This document shows positions 10,501 through 15,782 of a stretch of 15,782 nucleotides of DNA, one piece after another. The position numbers and the translations under genes were made by a program. Within the stretch, counting starts at the first letter, position 1, and each line of letters starts with the position of its first letter. The notes beneath the pieces were generated by a model. It did not search any database, was not told the origin of the DNA, and was given only the letters and a program-made list of their open reading frames with translations. Source of the DNA: Parachlorella kessleri (lineage: Eukaryota > Chlorophyta > Trebouxiophyceae > Chlorellales > Chlorellaceae); NCBI GenBank assembly GCA_001598975.1, contig BBXU01001347.1, positions 1 to 15,782 on the forward strand. Reading direction: 5' to 3'.

Positions 10501-13500
10501 CAGACAGCACGTGAGGCAGCAACAACAACGGTGGCACTGTGCGACTGACGAAGGGCTGCCTGTCCAGCCTGCTAGCACCGGTCTAGCTCTGCATATGCAA
10601 TCCCAGGGCCGACCAGCAGGCGGGCAGTACAGTAGGTGGACACTGCACCTTGAGCCAATGTACCCCCATCCCAGCCAACGTTCCCAAGGCACGTCCCTGT
10701 GCAATGATGGCCCGCCACTCAACACCTTCCCGCCAACATCATGTGTGCCTAACAGGATATATACATGTCCCACATGTAGCCAATATGCGCGAATCTGCAT
10801 ATTGTCAGTGAGACTTTCCGCCCGGCCACCCACCTGGCCGTGGGTCTGTGCCCCGCTGTGCCCGCCCACAGCGGCCCCCGCTGCCCGGCGCCCGCTACGG
10901 CCTCCTGCCGCAGCAGGCTCCTCTACATCGACTGCGGAGGCCTTCTCAACACTCACCGGCGGCCGCTCGCCCACCGCATGCACCGCTGCCCCAGCGATGG
11001 GCACAAAGCCCACCGGCTTGGGTCCAGCCACCACCGGGGGGGTGGGGTCGGGGGGGATGGGATGTCCCAAGATTAGGGCTTCCCGCTTGGCCGTCACAAC
11101 TGCGTCCAGGCCAGCGGAGCGACCGGCAGGAGCTAGGCCGGGGCCGGCAGTGCTGCTGTGGCGCCTGTCGCCAGGCAGGATCTCCCCGTCCTCCCGGGAA
11201 TCCTCAAACTGATCCTCCTCCTCGGTGCTGGCACCTGGCACACGGTACAACAGCAAGGGGGGTTTCCAGGCAAGAATCGCCAGGGAGTCATGCCCAGGGT
11301 GCAGCACTTACAGGCTTAGCCTACCCGCACCTTGGTGCGCCACCCCACAGTCCCTATTGTCCTTGTAGCACCTATCTGAGGCGAGGCCCCCTGCCTGCAC
11401 TGCTATACAAACTGTTGAAGGCCAGCTAGGCGCAACACCCACCAGGCTGACTGCCGGCACCATGACTGCCGTCCCTTCAACCAACCTGCGACCGCGGCCA
11501 CCGCCCCCTTGGTGGTCTCCACAGCAGCACTGGCCATGTCAGCAGTGGCCTGGGCAGCCTTGGCCAGCAGACCAGGCTCCTGCTGCTCGTCTTCTTCGTC
11601 CGGCAGTGCACTCTCGTTCATAACGAGTGCGCTGTCCTGCTGGTAGGAGGCGTCCCGGTGCACGCCGCCTATGTGTGCATGCTCGTAGGCCTCACGCTCG
11701 TTGTGCAGCTGGTTTGTGGTGCCTGCAGGCGGCAGAATTGGCAGCACCCCTCTCAAGCAGCCTCTGGCTAGGACAGACAAATTATGCCGGCAAGGGGACC
11801 AGAGGCATCAGGCGAGGGACTCCTACCAACGGCGTCAAGCAGGCTTGTGACTCTTTCATAAATATAATGGGGAGACACATTTCCTTCGCATTAGTATGAC
11901 AGTGGGTGAATGATGACCTGCTAAAGACGCAGTCAGCCGTCTTGGGACACGCTCACATAGTGGGACCAGCGGTTGGCTTTACACAGCGTCCCAGCAGTGT
12001 TTGTGCCAATGCCAAGAGAAAGCAAGTCAAGGAAGGCGGTGCGTGCCTGAACTGCTCCCAACCAGAAGCATGGTTTAAAGCTGCATGAATCTGACCACAC
12101 ACTTGATGCCAGGCGCACACCTACCTGTCACAGCTGCCACCGCCCCCTTAGTAGTCTCCACAGCAGCACTTGCCATGTTGGCTGTGACTTGGGCAGCCTT
12201 AGCCAGTAGGCCGGGCTCTGCAGCCTCTTCCTCGTCAAGAGGCTGAATGGGCACGTTGACCTCTGGTGTGTTAGCCGCACCTGCATATGATATTGCATCA
12301 CAAAGCTACATACTGTCAACGTGTTCTCCCAAATAAGGGCTGCCACCAACAGCTGTCTGAAAACAATGGCGGAAATAGGCAATGCAAGCTGGTCGATGGT
12401 GTGGGTGGCGCACGGTTGCCGTGCTGGCTTGGGGCAAGGACCAGTGGCACAGTCATCTGATAATGGCAGTTACTGTGAGCCCTGCCCGATGCCTCGCTTT
12501 GAAAGACAACGTGCCAACAGTGCTTCTTAGGAGCGTCACCGCCCCCGCCCTCTTGCTAGAAGCATCGCCGCCCCCCCCTCCTTGAAACCTACCACAATGT
12601 AGGAGGGGGGTACCGTCAATCTCGAGTCCGTGGCACCCCTCTTCTACCAGGCTGCCACCCCTGCCGACATCTATGCGCATAGGTGCCACGGACTCGAGAT
12701 TGACGGTACCTCCCTCCTACACACAGTAGTACCACTGACAACCAGACGTGGCTTACCGCCAGTCACTCCGCCGACTGCGTTCTTCGTTGCCTCCCAGGCT
12801 GCAGCCGCCGTGCTGGCAGCCACAGTGGCCACAGTCCCAAGCACACCCTGCGGCTCGCCCTCCTCCACTTCCACTGTCCCATATGGTGTCCCGCCAGCAT
12901 GGCCATCCCCCAGCCAAGACTCCCTGCTGGTGGTGCTGTACTCTGTGGTGCTTTCCACAGGCAGCCCAGGCGGAGAGACCCTGGCCAGGCGGGACTGCAC
13001 AGCAGTGCGCTCAGTAGCCACAGCCGTGGGGAGCCCTACACCAGCTGCAGGAGGCTGGCGGGCGGTGGTTGCTGCGTCAGCTGGGTAGGTGGTGGCGGCA
13101 GCCGGCGAGGCTGCTTTCGGTGTGGCTGGGGATGCAGGTGGGACTTCCTCTGTCACCCTGCTGGCCCCAGAGCCAAGCTTGCCATTGCCGGGGCTCGCGG
13201 CTGCGGCGGCTGATAGGATGGGCTGGTGGCTGGTGCGGAAGGAGCCCGCAGGCACAAAGGTAGCCAGGTCTGGCACATCTGCAGACAGCAGTAGCCAAGC
13301 AGTGAGCAAACAATATAGGAACAATGTTGAGTCGAACACCATATCTTCATGAGTGAGCTCTCAGCGCTGGCTGGGCGTCAACATGTTATCAGTCCCTGTG
13401 CAGCATTCGCTCACAGTACGTGCTGGGCTAGAGAAAGGGGTGCGGTGTTGGACTCCCATCTTACCTTTCACAACTGGGCCGGACCTAGGAGAGGTGCCAG

Positions 13501-13537
13501 GCCCGTTCCCAACCTGGTCGCCTACAGGTTGCATCAT
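3369..13537 (-). CDS. SMP-C2 lipid-transfer protein (extended-synaptotagmin/NTMC2-like), 21-exon gene model
   Basis: Spliced by eye on the minus strand. Exons: 13537-13465, 13278-12757, 12280-12125, 11722-11486, 11234-10834, 10377-10290, 9925-9832, 9440-9368, 9017-8922, 8626-8537, 7941-7847, 7495-7369, 6885-6842, 6486-6375, 6011-5959, 5716-5646, 5015-4900, 4510-4367, 4050-3992, 3664-3510, and probably 3433-3369. All introns are GT-AG and every junction phase agrees, giving about 956 residues. The start is the first of two adjacent ATGs, with an in-frame TAA 36 nt upstream. Known family role: SMP domains dimerise and carry glycerolipids between membranes at ER contact sites, while C2 domains dock on acidic lipids, often with calcium. 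Domain order and motifs fit that family closely; the closest plant relatives by recollection are the NTMC2T4/T5 (SYT4/5-like) proteins. Unusual points are the absence of an N-terminal membrane span, a long low-complexity N-terminus with helical repeats, and a truncated second C2. Exons 2-20 are firm; the last exon is not. Confidence 0.85.
4900..7495 (-). CDS. Exons 12-17 of the SMP-C2 gene: calcium-type C2A domain
   Basis: C2A spans about residues 670-825. The first calcium-binding loop holds Asp689 and Asp695 with the canonical six-residue spacing (Asp-x5-Asp followed by Ala-Phe-Val). Exon 14 gives the basic Arg-Asn-Arg-Thr strand and a Pro-Arg-Trp-Arg-Glu-Ser-Phe-Glu strand equivalent to the usual Asn-Pro-x-Trp-Asn-Glu-x-Phe motif. 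Exon 15 gives the third loop with Asp742, Asp744 and Asp750 in the canonical D-x-D-x5-D spacing. All five expected calcium ligands are therefore present, so calcium-dependent membrane docking is likely (inference). Exon 16 supplies the Met-Trp-Leu strand. Exon 17 inserts a highly charged helix of about 25 residues before the last strand (Gly-Thr-Gln-Leu-His-Val-Lys), which continues into exon 18. Confidence 0.85.
5104..5134 (-). repeat. Duplicated 5' edge of exon 17 inside intron 16
   Basis: These 31 nt match 4992-5022 with two mismatches. They include the CGTGCAG acceptor and the first 24 or so coding bases of exon 17. The copy lies 112 bp upstream in transcript order. Used as an acceptor in the normal phase, it reads into an in-frame TGA after about 20 codons. 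Confidence 0.85.
7369..10377 (-). CDS. Exons 6-12 of the SMP-C2 gene: SMP lipid-binding domain
   Basis: Encodes residues 464-684. The SMP domain starts at the diagnostic Asp-Trp-Ile...Met-Trp-Pro-Tyr segment (about 466-478), which matches the conserved opening helix of synaptotagmin-like SMP domains. The family hallmark Leu-Lys-Lys-Phe-Thr-Leu-Gly strand follows in exon 7. Then come the Glu-Leu-Glu-Met-Val-Trp strand (exon 8), the Leu-Arg-Pro-Leu-Leu...Pro-Val-Val-Gly strand pair (exon 10), the Leu-Pro-Ala-Ile helix (exon 11) and the Thr-Ile-Arg-Asp-Gln-Ile...Leu-Pro closing segment (exon 12). Exon 12 runs straight into the first strand of C2A (Lys-Pro-Val-Gly then alternating hydrophobics), as in plant relatives. 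Exon 9 carries about 12-20 residues between two strands that look like an insertion relative to the family. The expected activity is binding glycerolipids in a hydrophobic groove and moving them between apposed membranes. Confidence 0.85.
7731..7808. repeat. CAC/CAT/CAG trinucleotide microsatellite in intron 11
   Basis: A run of CAC and CAT triplets passes into interrupted CAG triplets on the plus strand. On the transcript strand this is CTG and ATG repeats. It is intronic, between exons 11 and 12 of the SMP-C2 gene; the Gln-, Ser- and Ala-rich frames read across it are artefacts. Confidence 0.85.
8465..8520. repeat. Two tandem 28-bp copies next to the exon 10 donor
   Basis: 465-492 and 493-520 (offset 8000) share CCCTGTGAAACACAT and TTGCAAG, with three mismatches. 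They lie in intron 10, 17 nt from the exon 10 splice donor. Confidence 0.8.
10144..10289 (-). repeat. CCCA-rich microsatellite in intron 6 (G-rich on transcript)
   Basis: Repeated CCCA units at 10,156-10,174, 10,220-10,255 and 10,280-10,289 give the transcript strand clusters of GGGT. The last cluster contains the exon 6 splice donor itself (CAG|GTGGGTGGG). Confidence 0.75.
10444..10456. repeat. Homopolymer run of 13 G in intron 5
   Basis: Thirteen consecutive G on the plus strand (C on the transcript), just after a short GT repeat. Intronic; its length may be misassembled. Confidence 0.85.
10834..11234 (-). CDS. Exon 5 of the SMP-C2 gene: acidic, Pro/Ala-rich linker
   Basis: Encodes about residues 330-463. 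It opens with a run of Glu and Asp residues, then becomes Pro/Ala/Gly/Val-rich with no recognisable fold. It enters in phase 1 after CAG and leaves in phase 0 at CAG|GTGGGT, which agrees with the phase-0 start of the SMP exon. It links the helical repeats to the lipid-transfer module. Long open frames on the opposite strand here are by-products of high GC content. Confidence 0.75.
11486..13537 (-). CDS. Exons 1-4 of the SMP-C2 gene: disordered N-terminus with three amphipathic helical repeats
   Basis: Encodes residues 1-330 of the model. Residues 1-165 are rich in Pro, Ala, Ser, Thr and Gly and look disordered. Three copies of a 32-33-residue repeat follow, at about 166-198, 220-251 and 299-330. 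Each begins with Glu-Pro, contains a Glu-x-Thr-Lys core followed by Ala-Val and Val repeats, and ends exactly at the 3' end of its exon (exons 2, 3 and 4). Copies 2 and 3 are nearly identical; copy 1 has diverged. The Thr/Lys/Ala/Val pattern resembles the 11-mer amphipathic helices of perilipin-4, alpha-synuclein and LEA proteins; that resemblance is by composition and spacing only. Exons 3 (156 nt) and 4 (237 nt) are both symmetric phase 1-1 exons, so they can be duplicated without breaking the frame. Acidic clusters precede each repeat. No signal peptide or transmembrane segment is present in the spliced product. Confidence 0.8.
12598..12721. repeat. 40-bp near-perfect inverted repeat with 44-nt spacer in intron 2
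   Basis: Arms 12598-12637 and 12682-12721 are reverse complements with a single mismatch. Both contain CTCGAGTCCGTGGCACC or its complement. The spacer ends in the small palindrome TATGCGCATA. A competing smaller hairpin can form between 12573-12582 and 12601-12610. The element sits 35 nt from the exon 2 donor, inside the intron between the first two helical-repeat exons. No mobile-element gene accompanies it. Confidence 0.9.
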
Positions 13538-13930
13538 AAACTGGTTGATGACTGATCCTTTAACGCGTTATTCTTACTCGCAGTGGAGAGGGTTGGCAGT
13601 GAGTGAGAGCTTTCCTCGGCTTGCGGTCGCTAGGAGCGCACGTACACGCTGAGGCGAAGCTGCTGAACCGCTTCTTCGCAGAGGTACCCAGTGCGGCTGC
13701 TAGTACCAATTGGAGCGGTGACAGGGTCGCTTTGCGCAGGTCAACGACAGTTTTTCCACAGGCAACACTCGCAGCGATCGGCTGTGTTCGAAAGCGTATT
13801 GCTCGGGCGCGAAAAGGCTAAGGCGCAAGCGCAAAACACACACTAGCATGTTTTCAAAACTTGCATGTGCGGTTGCAGTGTTTCCTTGCCTCTTTTGCTT
13901 TCTTAACCGACCGTGGACCGATTCACTGAG
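13538..13930 (-). promoter_or_regulatory. Presumed promoter and 5' UTR of the SMP-C2 gene
   Basis: This 393-nt stretch lies between the candidate poly(A) signal of the upstream gene and the start codon at 13537. I see no coding exon or clear TATA box. An in-frame TAA about 36 nt before the ATG fixes the start if this is the first exon. A short palindrome centred on a GTTTTCAAAAC core lies near 13,850. Confidence 0.35.
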
Positions 13931-13935
13931 TTACA
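13931..13935 (-). promoter_or_regulatory. Candidate TGTAA poly(A) signal of the membrane-protein gene
   Basis: The minus strand reads TGTAA, the typical polyadenylation signal of chlamydomonadalean algae. It lies 190-370 nt downstream of the candidate stop codons and about 390 nt upstream of the start of the SMP-C2 gene. I saw no other TGTAA between 14,300 and this point on the minus strand. Its position supports two separate tandem genes. Confidence 0.4.
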
Positions 13936-14307
13936 GTCAACCATAGCTATACATCCAGCAGCAACAGCCCAGGAGGGTTCTCAGCTATGAACACACCCTG
14001 AGCATCACCTGACCATCCAGCAAACAGGAGGCTGCGCCGCATAAGTTCCACCCCTGCCTGCCACCAGCAACGCAAACCGCTCGCTTTCCCAGGATCTGTC
14101 ACAGCCGAGCCCCAGTCAAGGGTGCAGCAACCACCTTTTCGCTTGCACGTGGGGTAAGTAGGGCTTGTCTGTTGCTCTCATATCGAGCACATGCACCTGC
14201 AGGGGCAGGCAGCCTTGCACACTGGTTGACATGAAGTGTCCTTTCAAATTACCCGCTTGTATGCCCCTACTCCCACAGCACATACTGCCCAGCTGCAGCT
14301 GCTACCT

Positions 14308-15635
14308 TCATGCAGACAATGTCATTGTCCTCAAGGACGCTGGCGCATGGCGTCTTAAACATGTTAGCCCCACCTTGAGCAGCCACGGCGTCTGCCCAGG
14401 CCCAGGCACTCAGCAGCTCCACAGCCCCTCACGTGCTCGTGCTGCACCCCCTTCGGTCCACTTGCAAGCCGACAAGTGAGCATGGGCATACCAACTCCAC
14501 CATCTCAACTGCCACATCAGCATGCTTGCTGACTCACCATGAGCGAGGGTATGACCACTCCCACTGACAGCTGCAGCAGCGAGACGAGGCTCATGCAGCC
14601 CAGGCCGGTGGTGGAGCTGAGCAGCAGCGAGCAGACATCGGTGGTGGAGGACGCGGCAAACAGCACGCTGGCCAGTTGCAGCGGCGCGTGCAAGAAAAAC
14701 CGCATCTGCAGGCGGGGGAAGAAAAATGCTCGGAGGTAGGTTGTGCTGCTGAAGGGACGGCATGGCGCCAGCGGCAAAATCCATGTTGCAGGCCCACCAA
14801 CCAGAGGGCTTGCCAAACGAACAACAGCAAACTATATACAAGCATGAGATCCCATGGCAGTGAGAATCTCGGTGGCAGAAGGTCAAACCAGCAAGAGCAG
14901 CCCCCCCCCCTCTTGCCCCCCCCACCCCTTATGCTAGCACATGGCAACTGACCGCAGTCAGCAAAGCTTCCAGCCTGCAGTGGTTCTACCCACCCCGCTG
15001 AACCTCATGCCCCCACCTGACAGCCACTGTTCCCCCTTTCCTCCTGCGCACCTGCACCCCCAGCACCAGGAACACCACCACCAGCGCCCCTATCGCCGCC
15101 ACCACCGCCGCCCCGGGCGTGATGCCCAGCTTGTTAAGCAGCGACCAGGACATCCAAGTGTTGGCAACCGGCAGCACCACCAGGCGGTACATCTGAAAGA
15201 CTTGCAGAACCGCCCCGCCGTACGTGATGTACTGCTCGTACCTGCGGACGCAGCAGGCAACACCCTGGCATTTGCTGGGCTGTCCATGCGTCCTGTCTGA
15301 TTGCTGGCAGTTGCTCGCCCCCACAGTCGCAACGAAAGGCGACCCCACAATCAATAGTAACAGATCTTCAACAGCAGACGACGATCCACACCAGTCTACT
15401 TGGCAGTGCTGGGAGGCCAGTCACCTGTTGAGATTCAGTAACAGGCATAGTTAGCAGTTAACTCAAAATCCTTGTGCGTATAGTCAAGAGGGCCGTGCTG
15501 AAATGTGGAAGGTCACCCGTCCAGCAGAGCATCGTCCCTATCACGCCCTCGCCTCCTTACGACTTCTCACCCATCAGCAATGGCTTGCCAGTGCCGTAGC
15601 CACCTCTGTGGCTCCCAGGGTAAAAGAATGTCCAT
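14308..15635 (-). CDS. Unrecognised small multi-span membrane protein (3' end unresolved)
   Basis: Two exons are strong. Exon 15241-15052 encodes an aromatic/hydrophobic stretch and a clear transmembrane helix rich in Ala, Val and Leu, ending at CAG|GTGCGC in phase 0. Exon 14705-14538 starts in phase 0, encodes two further hydrophobic segments containing Ser-Ser-Thr-Thr repeats, and ends at ATG|GTGAGT. A plausible first exon is 15635-15571, opening Met-Asp-Ile-Leu-Leu-Pro-Trp; its phase-2 donor GTGAGA fits exon 2 exactly. The 3' end is open. One choice is an acceptor at 14391 giving a 27-residue tail and TGA at 14310-14308. An acceptor at 14441 followed by other frames is also possible. The product would be about 165-170 residues with three or four membrane spans. 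I do not recognise the family and infer no function. It is most likely a separate gene upstream of the SMP-C2 gene. Confidence 0.55.
14901..14928. repeat. C-rich homopolymer tract in the membrane-protein intron
   Basis: Runs of 10 C, 8 C and 4 C separated by a few bases, giving long G runs on the transcript strand between exons 2 and 3 of the membrane-protein gene. Confidence 0.8.
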
Positions 15636-15661
15636 GAGTGATTTTTTCACGGCCCCCCCAA

Positions 15662-15668
15662 TTTATAA
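15662..15668 (-). promoter_or_regulatory. Possible TATA box for the membrane-protein gene
   Basis: The minus strand reads TTATAAA here, 27 nt before the proposed ATG at 15635. The spacing would leave an unusually short 5' UTR, so either the element is fortuitous or the true start is further downstream. Confidence 0.25.
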
Positions 15669-15782
15669 GCACCCAACAAGTGTCATCCTGGTTGCAACAT
15701 CAGCTAATGAACGGATGCTCCTCGCTTGCGCAACCCCCACACATGAAGCACCACCCAGACACAAGCCTGTCTACATGGGGGG

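Noticed and set aside
10271..11212. Plus-strand open frame of 313 codons
   Set aside because: It is the GC-driven shadow of minus-strand exons 5 and 6, which have consistent splice sites and phase.
10405..11307. Single 300-codon minus-strand frame as an intronless gene
   Set aside because: Only the part within exon 5 continues the SMP-C2 frame; the rest reads through introns with GT and AG borders.
12453..13088. Two opposite-strand proteins sharing a Cys-His-Gly-Leu-Glu-Ile-Asp-Gly motif
   Set aside because: The shared motif is the same inverted-repeat DNA read in both directions, not protein homology.
13279..13342. Apparent signal peptide or membrane anchor (Met followed by Leu-rich stretch) fused to exon 2
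   Set aside because: The hydrophobic residues come from reading the pyrimidine-rich 3' end of intron 1. The CTGCAG acceptor at 13279-13284 and exact phase match to the exon at 13465-13537 explain it better.
14374..14441. Exon pair 14441-14374 and 14339-14306 as part of the membrane-protein gene
   Set aside because: Phases agree, but the intron between them would be only 34 nt, too short for normal splicing.

Overview
This window is nuclear DNA from an intron-rich green alga, most likely a chlamydomonadalean. I infer that from moderately high GC, many short phase-compatible exons separated by introns of roughly 190-630 nt, consensus GTRRG...CAG splice sites, Ala/Pro-rich low-complexity protein, (CAG)n and (CCCA)n microsatellites, and TGTAA-type candidate poly(A) signals. 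The species cannot be fixed from sequence alone. No bacterial-style gene, tRNA, rRNA or CRISPR array is visible.

Both recognisable genes read on the minus strand, in tandem. The main gene fills about 3.4-13.5 kb. Splicing 20 exons (plus an uncertain last one) by eye gives one continuous frame of about 956 residues with every junction phase consistent. It encodes an extended-synaptotagmin / plant NTMC2-type lipid-transfer protein. The order is a disordered N-terminal half with three copies of an amphipathic Ala/Thr/Val repeat, an acidic linker, an SMP (TULIP-fold) lipid-binding domain, a C2 domain with all five calcium-binding aspartates, and a degenerate, truncated second C2. No N-terminal membrane span is seen, which is unusual for this family. 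The helical repeats, each placed at the 3' end of its exon, are candidates for the membrane-binding element.

Upstream, at about 14.3-15.6 kb, are exons of a small multi-span membrane protein that I do not recognise. Its 3' end is unresolved. It is probably a separate gene with a TGTAA signal at 13.93 kb, but it could conceivably supply the missing N-terminal anchor.

The first 3.3 kb hold no convincing gene. They contain a short satellite of palindromic 22/20-bp units, several small inverted repeats, and a foldback of about 717 bp (2412-3128) that is self-complementary almost end to end. The foldback probably lies in the 3' UTR of, or just downstream of, the SMP gene. Introns carry a 40-bp inverted repeat, G-quadruplex-prone tracts, microsatellites and a duplicated exon edge that could act as a poison exon.
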